Assembly: GCA_026260175.1 (NCBI GenBank)
Contig: JAKCWW010004871.1
Span: forward strand, 17,765 to 39,040
Source of the DNA: Reticulitermes lucifugus
Lineage: Eukaryota; Arthropoda; Insecta; Blattodea; Rhinotermitidae
DNA: 21,276 nucleotides
Reading direction: 5' to 3'
The position numbers and the translations under genes were made by a program. How positions within the stretch are numbered: position 1 is the stretch's first letter; the number at the start of each line of letters is the position of its first letter. The notes below the pieces were generated by a model that saw only the letters and a list, made by a program, of their open reading frames with translations, was not told the DNA's origin and searched no databases. Below, one piece after another: positions 8,411 through 17,823 of the stretch.

Positions 8411-9096
8411 TTATCTTTCTACCACTAAACGTTATACAATCCTGATTACGAAGCTGCGGCTTGTGGAGGTCAGTAAATGTTTACACTTCGATACACTAAA
8501 TTGTTTATTCTTAATTTAAGCACAGGTAAAGTTCTCTTGTAAAATATAAGTAGATTTTAGATGGCAGAAATATTCGATTCATAGCACAATAGAATAAATT
8601 AATTTTATTTGTTTCATCCGAAAATTTACCTTCTAATAAATAAAGAGAAAACAAATCCCGGTAGAGATTTTTATCTTCTCCAAAACGTCCAGACCTGCTA
8701 TGGGGTACCGAGTTCTTGCTCCCCTATATTCCTTACGCAAACATTTTTGGGAAGAATTTGTGGTGCTTAATTTCCTTTTAATGCTTTCACTGAATATGAC
8801 GCCCCATAAAACTTACAAATTAGCACCTTTTAATCTTAGGGACCCAGCTTCATGAAAAATTCAAATGCGTGAAATTTTCTAAAATTCTCAACGTTTCCCA
8901 TTTGTAACAAGGCAACACACAAACTTTTGTCCTGTGTAATACAAAACGGTTTATAACTGTACCTTGTAGTAAACTAACGGACAGGAGTTGAGCCGTATAA
9001 ACTTTGTCGCGTGAGCGACGTATAGCCTACCTGTGACACTTGATGTTCTGTCGGCTGTAACTATGAAGAGCGTCGTTTTAGCTAAACCAACGGTGT
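8411..9096. other. Intergenic sequence, no feature seen
   Basis: AT-rich sequence without repeats or coding frames of note. The minus-strand frame at 8951-9172 crosses the left end of the TIR element at 9097 and is taken as chance. Confidence 0.5.
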
Positions 9097-9339
9097 CAGT
9101 GGCGTGACAAGGTTTTTGGCGCCCGGGAGGGGTAATCACAATCACAGAAATTATGGGCTTTAAAACAGTCACAACTTTTTATTCAATTTTTGTTTATTTG
9201 GCTCAATAATTTAAAATTTATTAAGCTCAGAAAATTTATTTTTTTATTTAAATTATTAATTTTTCCGCTTCTTGGACTCTGCCGCCCGGGGTGGCCTTAC
9301 CACTGGAGCCCCCTTCTCACCCTTCCAGCTACGTCACTC
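9097..9339. mobile_element. Small TIR element (MITE-like), decayed
   Basis: The left end is CAGTGGCGTGACAAGG (9097 onward). The reverse complement of the right end, up to 9339, reads GAGTGACGTAGCTGG, matching in the outer AGTG and CGT. Terminal CAGTGGCGTA-type sequence and GC-rich cgcccggg blocks near both ends (9118-9126 and about 9282-9290), around an AT-rich centre (about 9170-9260), are typical of short insect DNA elements whose TIRs resemble those of hAT transposons. I found no convincing target-site duplication, so the right boundary could be off by a few bases. Confidence 0.5.
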
Positions 9340-10303
9340 AGTGTTTATAGGGCAGTAATCGCTGTTTATTCTGGAATCCTTCGAAACACATAAATACACT
9401 CTGTGGCAAACGTGTCGTTTCCTGCAAGGAGTCCAGTTGATTGAAACCTTCGTATATGGCTCCAGTTTTGCAGTATGACAGTGTATCCTCCTCTTGCTTA
9501 AAATTTATTTATTTTTTTTTTCGTTAAGAAAGACCGAGAAATCTGCTCTCCCGTTCATATCTGTTAAATAGGACCAATTTTCGTTGTGTTCGCTTGAACA
9601 CAACAATAGCACTGCCCTCATCTATAGGCATGTGATCATTCCAGAATATCTCGCACAGTGCCGTCAGGCCGCAACTGACAATGAGTTCTTGAAGCAGCAT
9701 TTCTTGTTGCGACTTAATTTGCCATTTCGTGACATGAACTTCTTTGTACGACGCACGTTCTCGCATTTCAACACTCTCCACAACATTTTAGCTGCCCAAA
9801 GTACCGGAAGTTTCCCCAGTACGCAGGTTAGTGTTTTTTCAAGAAGGAACACCGTCATTCTGCTCAGATACTGTGCATTCTTTTAGCGATCAAAACAAAA
9901 TACCATGCACTGTGCCCTGGTGTTTTTCAACTCTGTAATCGCTGGATGGATTTTGACGAAATTTGGTATGAACTTTTATGTAATTGGAGGCCTCTGTGGG
10001 CTCCTAGTTTTCACTTTCTATAGTCGGTAATAACAACACGGCGGATGCACAAATTGTGAGGTTGCAGTCACGCCAGCGCCACTTCCGTAAAGCAGTAACC
10101 CAGAAAGGGGCGATGATAACAAAGTAATAACAGTAACTACAAGTACCTTAATATTGTTAATACTATTCGTAACAGATAGAATAATTCAGAATTCAAAACC
10201 CTGAGCAATGCACGTGCAAGCTTTGTGTAATTTAGTGCAGCTTGCATAGGTAAATTCTGTATAGTGGGCCTATATCTGTTAACCAAGCATGGGAAAGATG
10301 AGG
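9340..10303. other. Intergenic sequence with a weak repeat-like motif
   Basis: A 9-bp perfect stem (gttgtgttc/gaacacaac) with a 4-base loop is at 9583-9604. Overlapping frames at 9524-9781 (minus), 9584-9886 (plus) and 9664-9858 (minus) have no domain and cannot all be real. At about 9938-9967, cgctggatggattttgacga followed by aatttggtat resembles a phrase I associate with mobile-element sequence in invertebrates, but I cannot assign it. Confidence 0.45.
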
Positions 10304-10535
10304 GTTTTTTTAAGTGTATTGCTTAATGACTCTGCCAGTTGCTAAGATTATATATAGCGTCGGTGGTGGATAAATGAGTATGAAGCGTTGGTGGAGGTAC
10401 TTGTAGAAAAACCAGACTTTTTTTCCACTTTATCCACCACAAATCTCACATGGACGGACTAGGATGATATTGAACCTGGCTTTCGCAGCGAGGGGCCGGC
10501 AACTGACTGCCCAGCGCAGTCGTTGAAATGAGAAA
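10304..10535 (-). mobile_element. tRNA-derived SINE, family A copy 2
   Basis: Read on the minus strand, a box A-like GGGCAGTCAGTTG (plus 10500-10512) precedes a box B-like GGTTCAATATC (10466-10476). Then come agtccgtccatgtgagattt and gtggtggataaagtgg, a tggtttttct block, and a tail gcaatacacttaaaaaaa ending near 10304. The same blocks in the same order form the copy at 811-1032 in the opposite orientation. A 12-bp inverted pair inside the copy (10363-10374 gtggtggataaa, 10429-10440 tttatccaccac) gives it some foldback potential. The 5' end is approximate. Confidence 0.72.
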
Positions 10536-11836
10536 TGCCTACAAAAATGTGTTGAGAACCTTGAAGGGAAAAGACCATTTTGGACACCTAGGCGTGTATT
10601 GGCGAATATTATTAAAACAGCTCTTAAATGCTTAAATAAGGTTTGAGGGCGTGGACTACTTCAGAACAGAGCCTAGGACAACATAGGTCTATCAGAATAT
10701 TTTACGTAATTAATGAAAGCTATGAAATGCGTTACAGGTGACGCATTTGTCTTCTGTTCAATGTGTTCTGTGAATAAATTAGGCGATTCATGTGATATAA
10801 TGCACATCGAAAGTAACGATGACTTTTACATAGAGTACGTATTGCATTACAGTTTTGGTACGAATCAGAACTGTAAGTTGCCCTAATAAGGCCGTCGATC
10901 TCTGTTAACAAGTTGTCGTTTTGCAATGGCTAGAACCATCGTGGTAGCAGGGTATACGGACAGCGAGCTGTATTAACTACCGAGTGGCAGTGCGGTGCAG
11001 AATGATTTTACCTCACGTCCAATAGATGGCAGTTCAAGCAACGTCCGTTTGCCTCGTACTTCGCGAACAGCTTGCAAGATAGCAGAAGCAGGGCTGCAAG
11101 TCAGTCGTGATCCATTAGTTCACTGCCCTTTTCATTCGGAGTCGAGTTGTGTGTCGAGAGGCGACGGGGGGTGACGGACGGGATATCCAGCTAGCGTAAC
11201 GATTCCATCAAGAAAATTACTCGCCGGGAAAAGCTAATAATCACGTGCCTTTTCCTCCCCTTCGTGGTAGTGACAGTCCACATGATTTATTGCGCTATAA
11301 AATATCATTTGTATTGCGCGTCAGAAAAGGGCAGGGTGGTAGAGAAGGGGGAGGGACATGATTAATGTAGGTAGACGGGCGGACACAATGAATACATGCA
11401 CGGTATTTTGTGCTAGAGACGAGAATCGCTTAGAGAAGTGACGGTCTTTTCAAGGCTTCTTCAGTCGATTCTCGATTCAACAGTTCTTTTCAGTCTTTTG
11501 AATCTCAGTAATTGCAAGCACACTTGTATAGTCTGTGGAACTTGTATAGCTGACGGGATTATGTTGATGGTCAGTTAGATATCATAACATCTGTCCGTTT
11601 TATAAATGGGTGCTTCCTACTTTATGTATCGAAGCTAACCGAAACCTTGACACTAATGATATTCAGCTGTCTGTGATAAATGTTTATATGACACACCCCA
11701 AAATGTATAGTCCGTTTGTAAGTAGATGTGCATTTTAGTGCCTCGGGAGCGTACTTTCAAATTTTGTTGAGACGTTCAGGTGTGTGTAGTTGTCAGTTGC
11801 GTACAAAGTTCGGGAATCACATAATTTTGATTAGAA
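10536..11836. other. Intergenic sequence with a CpG-richer segment
   Basis: Most of this stretch is unremarkable. From about 10930 to 11260 CpG dinucleotides are visibly denser than elsewhere (for example gtcgagttgtgtgtcgagag and gcgacgggg), and a CTCF-like site occurs at 11019-11032. The segment also contains tcagtcgtg near 11101, similar to an arthropod initiator (TCAGT). No open frame follows that would support a first exon. Confidence 0.4.
11019..11032 (+). promoter_or_regulatory. CTCF-like motif
   Basis: CCAATAGATGGCAG fits the animal CTCF core CCASYAGRKGGCAS at 13 of 14 positions. It lies in the CpG-richer segment. A single motif of this length can arise by chance, and AGATGGCAG also occurs at 4112-4120 and 8559-8567, so binding is only a possibility. 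Confidence 0.25.
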
Positions 11837-11849
11837 TACTTAAATGTTA
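11837..11849. repeat. Target-site duplication, left copy
   Basis: TACTTAAATGTTA, identical to 12140-12152. It marks the insertion site of the family C SINE, as left by target-primed reverse transcription. Confidence 0.9.
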
Positions 11850-12139
11850 AGGCGGCCGGAATAGCGTAGGCGGTATAGCGACTCGCTACGGGCTGGTCGG
11901 TCCGGGTTTCAAACCTCAGTGAAGGCAAGGTTTTCCGTGCCAGTCCAGACCGGCTCCGAGGCCCACCCAGCCTCCTGTACAATAGGTACCGGGTCTCTCC
12001 CGGAGGTAAAGCGGCCGGAGCATACTTGGCCACCCAGCCCCATCATGCGCCGAGGTTAAAGAAAGAATACAGATATACTTCTACTCCCCCCCCCACCCCC
12101 TAGGCCTTCATGGCCTGTTGTAGGGTAAAATTTACCTTT
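11850..12139 (+). mobile_element. tRNA-derived SINE, family C, with perfect 13-bp target-site duplication
   Basis: A box A-like tagcgtaggcgg (11862-11873) and a box B-like GGTTTCAAACC (11905-11915) have tRNA-like spacing. A GC-rich body follows, with a C-run (ctccccccccccaccccc) near 12082-12100, then taggccttcatggcctgttg and an AT-rich end. The 13-base sequence TACTTAAATGTTA stands immediately before (11837-11849) and immediately after (12140-12152) the insert, an exact target-site duplication that fixes both boundaries. The copy is 290 bases. The intact duplication suggests a younger insertion than the other SINEs here. The minus-strand frame at 11776-12033 lies largely within it and is not a gene. 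Confidence 0.9.
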
Positions 12140-12152
12140 TACTTAAATGTTA
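12140..12152. repeat. Target-site duplication, right copy
   Basis: TACTTAAATGTTA, identical to 11837-11849, directly following the 3' end of the family C SINE. Confidence 0.9.
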
Positions 12153-12993
12153 CGTCTGTAAGCCTTATGAGAAGCGCTCTTAAGGTTATTGTAGGCCTAG
12201 ACGAGATACTAGAGAGACAGCGCAGTCCACACTTACAGTCGCTGCAAGTATGACGCTTGGCACTGTAACTACAGCAGCGCGGTTTTCACTCCATCCATTA
12301 TAAGCAACGTGCACCAGGTGAGCCGTCGACGTTTCCTTCTTATTATGTGCGTTAATTACGCCCATTGGTTCAATGCGACAAAATTCGAACAGTTTGCACC
12401 TACTCAGCATTTCAAGAAATTCGCTGCTCTTGAGAAACCAGGAGGTTCTTCGTAGTGGTCACAGAGATTCAGAATTGAACTACATCCTGAGCCATCTGAC
12501 TCCACTCAATTCCTTGAGCGTGTTTCAAGACAGTACATTTTTACCATTGTCGTACAGTCTACTCGTAGATATCTAAGATGGACTCCTTCTAGGGATTTTT
12601 ACACCAACGTTTTGAATCTAGTTCTTATCTCCCCTCTTGTATTTCGTCTGGTAGCATTCGCATTCTTCTTACAGTCACACTGTCAATATGTGAAACTCTC
12701 CGATATGTGATTTCATGCAGTCGCTTTTTACTTCAGCCATCTTGTTCACAGGCACGCTTCTCGTCAGAGTGACATACCAAATACGTCATACCCATACACA
12801 GCAAACGGAAAAATTGCAGTTTCGTGCATTTTTATTTTTGCTGTATTTATATTGGGCATTGTAAGGCACGTTTGTAGTACCAGAATTATTATGCTTATCC
12901 TTCATGGCAAACTCATATTTAAACAAACAGTAGATACATTTATTTCGTATGCAGACTGGATTTGCGTAAAATTTCGTTACTTGAAAAACATAA
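12153..12993. other. Intergenic sequence, no feature seen
   Basis: Short frames at 12186-12410 (minus) and 12373-12576 (plus) overlap and have no domains. A second exact TAGGCCTA palindrome is at 12192-12199. Confidence 0.5.
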
Positions 12994-13215
12994 GGCAAGA
13001 CACTGCTTGAGAGACGAAGGCGTAGATGGAAGGATGATATTAAAGTGGTTCATATAGAAATAGGAAGGGTGCAGACTGCATTCATCTGCCTCAGGGTATG
13101 GTGCAGTGGCTGGCTCTTGGGAACATGGTAGTGTATTTGCTGGTTCCATAAAAGCGGGGAATTTCTTGGCTAGCTAAAGAACAATGGCCATCTCAAGAAG
13201 TAGCCTGCTCTTTTC
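12994..13215 (+). pseudogene. 3' end of a non-LTR retrotransposon ORF2, copy 1 (decayed)
   Basis: Reading from 12994, the frame gives GKTLLERRRRRWKDDIKV (13009-13047 covers ERRRRRWKDDIKV). A run of arginines ending RWxDxI is typical of the extreme C-terminus of LINE reverse transcriptase proteins. EIG follows at the expected short distance, and the frame is then broken by stops. Further on, gttccataaaagcggggaat (13143-13162) and ttcttggctagct match the second remnant at 16263-16292. No reverse transcriptase core or endonuclease is present, so this is a 5'-truncated or eroded insertion. The LINE clade is not assigned. Confidence 0.6.
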
Positions 13216-14026
13216 CATGGAATTAGATTCTGTAGGCCTGTACTTGTTGACAGCGTGTAATTGTTCGTGAGGACGAGATTTCCACCGTTGAAGAAGCCAG
13301 TTAATTTTGGAAGACAACGACATAATAACAAATTTTCCTTCATTCACATTCCCTATACAATTACTACTGTAAAAAAATCTGTATTTTTAAATTCCGACAC
13401 ACAGTGTTCATGTGATTTAAAATTCCATTCACATTTGAACAATAATTCTTTGCGTTTCTTATGTCCTTGATCACTGGCGGAACAAACCGCATGACTGGGC
13501 ATTGTTTTATCTGCATTCACTCCGTTTACAAACGCCTGCTAGGACAAGAAAGGCCATAGAATGAATGAGAAAGCCAAATATGGCTCACCATTGGTACATC
13601 TTACTCTTAATTCTTGAACACACACAAGAAGAAATAGCCGGAATGTTTGATGTTAAGATTTGAAGCTTCAGTCTCCGCTTCTTTGCGGCCACCGCAAATT
13701 GAGCCAGTTGGCACAGCAACGCATTCCTGGACATACCACGGTGTTTCTTCGAGACAAAGATTCCCTGCTTGTGGTCCGTGGACCGCTGTCTTCCGTCTGA
13801 ATCCTTATAATGTACCCACACGTGTCGGCGTATTTATATTTAGCAAAATACAAGTTGATGAATACTGCCAGTTGTGATGTTTTTGAAGGGGTTTGCTGAT
13901 AATTTCATTCTTTTGGAGTGTGACACTGCGTCAATATGTAACAGGCTCCCGACATTGTGAGGCAGCGGTATGTCCTCATCTTCAAGGCTCGAAATGTCCC
14001 AGAGTAATAATGAATACTATTGCTTT
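13216..14026. other. Intergenic sequence, no feature seen
   Basis: Frames at 13585-13821 and 13668-13853 (minus) and 13647-13877 (plus) overlap on opposite strands without a recognisable domain. I treat them as chance. Confidence 0.5.
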
Positions 14027-14206
14027 TACTACTACTACTGCTACTATTACTACTGTTACTACTGCTGCTACTGGTACTATTACTACTGTTACTATAACTA
14101 CTGCTGCTGCTGCTATTATTACTACCGTTACTCTTACTACTGCTACTGTTACTATTACTACTGCTACTACTACTAATACTGTTGCTACTACTACTACTAC
14201 TTCTAC
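14027..14206 (+). repeat. 60-triplet TAC-type array
   Basis: Sixty triplets in one uninterrupted phase, of which 54 are TAC, TAT, TGC or TGT. The exceptions are TGG, AAC, CGT, TCT, TAA and TTC. There is no insertion or deletion in 180 bases. It produces open frames on both strands (threonine-, tyrosine-, serine- and valine-rich), which are by-products of the repeat. It is best called an old compound trinucleotide microsatellite. Confidence 0.92.
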
Positions 14207-16077
14207 CATCAGCACCCACCACTTGTGCTTCATCTGCTTACTCCTGTTCCTGTTGAAAGAATGAACGAACTGCACTTAACTTGTGTCATATTTCCACAGA
14301 AATGGATTTGTCAAGATTACAGAATTTCGCTCCTACTTTCAATAACAAGCAGCAAGAAATCTGACACATTTTACGTTATTGCTCATTCTGCGGATGCATT
14401 CCTTCCGTGACAAAGATCTGGTTCACTCAAGCGACATCTTCGCCCTCTGAATAGCGTCAGAATTTAAGAACACTGCCCTATTCTGTTCTGAACGTCGCCA
14501 AATAGACGAGTAAGTTGCATGGCATCGACCTTTCTGCAGAGAACCACAGTGACCAGCGCCCTTCAAGACATATTTTCTTCATTTATTGCAATGTATTGCA
14601 AGGGAATGGAAAGGAAGCACCCTAAGGATTTGAGGTTGTGTTCAAAATGTCATTTTGATCCGTTATATCAGACCTGAATCGTCCCGTGTTGTTTACGTCT
14701 GAAGCAACGAAAATAATACAAAGTTGCAGAGGTGGGGAGGGTTGATGTTTAAAATAAGGCCTTCTATGAGCAGCAATTACCGCTTTGGAATGTACCGAGC
14801 ATACGCACATAGTATGCATGATGCATGCCTGCACCGTAGACTCCGATGAAACAACTCCGTTGGAATCGTCAGGCCTACGTGGTTTATTAATGACAATGAC
14901 GAATGGTTCACATGTTGCAATCGCTGGCTGCTAATGAGTCCAGTTCACGGTCAGTGCGACCTTCGTAGCTAGCACCCCGCTCACCTTCCATATTTTCGCT
15001 GCACAGTGCACACGTAAGCCTACTGTTTGAAGTCAATATTACATTGTACTTGCGTAAGCATTTGTAGATGTTTGTTTTGAATGATCCCATGTATGTTTAC
15101 GAGAGGGGTGGCACATTCGTACGGTTGTCAGCAAGCGCTTGAAGGAGTGGCCGCAGCGTTGTAATGAAGCCCTGTTACTTAATGGCTTATGACACTGAAA
15201 ATGACTAAGATATGCACAACTCATTATTGCATAGTGAAATGTCAGCAAGAATAGCATTTGGATTTCAGCACAAAGAATGCCCTTACACATGAACATACCG
15301 CACGCACACAGCTGGAACTTTGTTGCGTCTGTAGGTGCTGGGCTCAGCTGTTTATTTTTCCAAAATTTTCAGAAGTTTCAGTTAAGTTTATAGAACTGCA
15401 TTAGAACAAACTGAGCGACTGTTATTGCCCTGCCAATGGCTGGCCCTGGTAATGGTGATAAGGTGACCATTTTGAAAGACAGTTTTGGAAAAAAGAATTC
15501 GTGCCGAGTTTAAACGTTTTGCTTCATCTTCATCAGAAAATACGGAATATTTATAATATGAGAGCTGGTAATACAAAATCAGTGGCTACAGAAGGAATCT
15601 TCTATTTTTATGTTCCTTATGCACCCGTAAAATTGTGCAAGATAAAGGTTATATAGTTGTCAGCGGCATCTCTGTCTTTGTCTCTGTCAGGACAATTGTA
15701 CTTAAGGTTTACTTCGCCGTACCATAGCCCATAAAATTGGTGCCGATACAAATATTGTTGTAGTGTTAATAAACATCACGAATACAAACTACATAGAGAT
15801 ACATTTGCCCGGTACATCACATTAAATACACATCGAAAAATGTTTAAAATTATAGATGTACGTAGTAATAATAACCCGTTCCTAATTATGCACCACTGCA
15901 TGAAGACGTGTGGAGTGTAAATATAGCACCGGCCATGTCGTAACGTATGCACTATTGCAGAGGAAGGTGAGTGGTCAGATTCATGCACCAGCCACATTTT
16001 CCTAGAGGAAAGAGCCCCCGGTACCCATTGGATGTGGCTGTGTGTGGGGTGGGGGGGGGCATGTAGTGCTCACAGAT
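14207..16077. other. Intergenic sequence, no supported feature
   Basis: Open frames are at most 85 codons and have no domains. A G-run of nine or more (about 16050-16059) stands just before the LINE remnant. No tRNA, inverted repeat or transposon end was recognised. Confidence 0.5.
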
Positions 16078-16315
16078 GAGACTAGACATGTGTACAAAGA
16101 TTTTGTAGGAAAACCTCAAGGAAGAGACAGTGTGGAAGACTAGGGGCAGACGAGAACTTGACATAAAAATGGACCTTTTCTAGATACGGTGGGGCCTAGA
16201 CTCATTTGACTCAAATAGTGTCTTGTGGTGGGATCTTGTGTGAACACTGTGGTAAATATTCCGTTCCATAAATGGCGGGGAATGACTTGACCACGTGAGT
16301 GACTGTTCTGAGGAA
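16078..16315 (+). pseudogene. 3' end of a non-LTR retrotransposon ORF2, copy 2 (decayed)
   Basis: The frame from 16078 gives ETRHVYKDFVGKPQGRDS. After a frame change, the frame of 16130 gives KTRGRRELDIKMDL ending near 16177. Stops follow, with W and LV residues at intervals. The layout (VGxPxG, a basic stretch, then DIKMDL) is that of the C-terminal tail of LINE reverse transcriptase proteins. Then gttccataaatggcggggaa (16263-16282) and gacttgacca match the same region of the copy at 13143-13170. The two are related but clearly diverged. At least one frameshift and several stops rule out function. Confidence 0.6.
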
Positions 16316-17686
16316 TGACTGCACGATAGAGTTAACCTGTTTATTGCCACCAAAAAAATCCGTACATCGAAATAAACAGAGGACTATAGTTACATACCAA
16401 GCTGCGACGTGGAGAGTCCAGTTTTGAATTACATTTCTGAAGAATCTGTATTAATTTTGAATTAAAATAAGACAGACATCAATATAAATGTTTAATTGCT
16501 GCTTTGAAAACTTTAACAGTATTAAAACCGCTGTATAAGGCTCTGAAACAAGACTGGGAAGATATAAAATAGTTACAAAAACGAGAGGTACAGAGAACTC
16601 GTTTCTGAGGGAGGACGTTCGTGTAATTGGCTACAAAGATTTTAAACATCTCAATCATTCACGAAACAATAAATGAACAGCGCAATTCAGATAGAGACAA
16701 TCATGCTTATATGAAGGGTGTATATTGTATATAGCTGATACGCGCACACATTCATATTACAGTAGTCACCTGTCTCTCGCCTGTCATGAATTGCATAGCC
16801 AACAACGTACTTATTCTCTAGTGACATACGTGGTGTTCTTCCTCAAACATCTTGTAGACGAATACACGGCAACTCCTCTTCGCTGTTGCACTCCCTCAGA
16901 TATTCCACAAGATAAGTCTGCAACGTGTAAGATTTTTCTGACTCCAAACTAGTACCCATATATGGAACAGTGCATTACAGTAGTTCCCCGCCAACAGCCA
17001 CAGGTACATCAATATTTATATACCTTATTTTACAAGTTTTAATACCACTTTATTGAACGGAGACCAGGAAAGAGATTAAATCGCATGGGATTTCTTTAAA
17101 AAGTAAAGTAAATGACTGGCTGAAGGACATTTTCAGGATCATTCGTAACAGAAGGCAGTTGTTTTGGAGTATTTTATTCGTGATCCCTGTTACAAAAATA
17201 ATTAACGTATGCTAGTTTTAAAAAATATCTGGACCAAACTGCTCTAGCTTAAAGGCACATACAACAAATTTGTTTGACAGTGCTGTTTTCTTGTACATAA
17301 TTTAAATGGAGTTGGATTTTCAATTCAAACTAGCTCTTCAGAGTTTAAAATGTATTTGTTAAATACCTGTGATGACGATGTATAGGATAGGCGGGCAAAT
17401 TTTGACATCTTATAATTATTACATGTTACTAATTTCAAAATCAGATTTCCCAATAAGCCACCCCACAAGGTATCAATTTCCATACGTATTCTGCCAATAT
17501 CTGTACAAAAGTGACGTCAAAATTTTCCGCTACTATTTTCCTAAATGTCTAGCATCCCAGTGAGACAAATCTGTATCCTGCCATTTCGGTCGCCCTTTGA
17601 AACACGGCTGGCATGGAGCGTCCGCGACAATCTAACATTACTACGGATACAGTCATTTGTTGTTAACATTGAATTACTGCGATCCC
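16316..17686. other. Intergenic sequence, no feature seen
   Basis: Short frames only (75 codons or fewer), no domains, no repeat recognised. Confidence 0.5.
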
Positions 17687-17771
17687 CCAAGGGAAGGGGG
17701 GAGAAAATGGACAGGGGAGAAAGAATCAGATCGAAAAGCGACTAGGGAGAGTTGAGTTTGGAAGAGATATG
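17687..17771. repeat. Purine-rich tract on the plus strand
   Basis: A G/A-dominated stretch including aagggaaggggggagaaaat and ggggagaaagaatcagat. It is compositional, with no clear unit. A short (CCGT)n-like run, gtccgtccgtacgtccgtcc, lies nearby at about 17804-17823. Confidence 0.55.
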
Positions 17772-17823
17772 TAGTGTAGTTGACAGCATCACACACAGGG
17801 AATGTCCGTCCGTACGTCCGTCC

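Noticed and set aside
9524..9886. Overlapping frames on both strands as possible genes
   Set aside because: Three frames compete for the same bases, none has a domain, and there is no splice or promoter evidence.
11851..11925. Functional tRNA gene
   Set aside because: Box A and box B are present, but there is no acceptor or anticodon stem pairing that I can make, and the segment is the head of a SINE flanked by a target-site duplication.
13893..14264. 123-codon threonine-rich frame, with serine- and valine-rich frames on the other strand
   Set aside because: All are translations of the TAC-type trinucleotide array. Open frames on both strands in several phases are expected of such a repeat.
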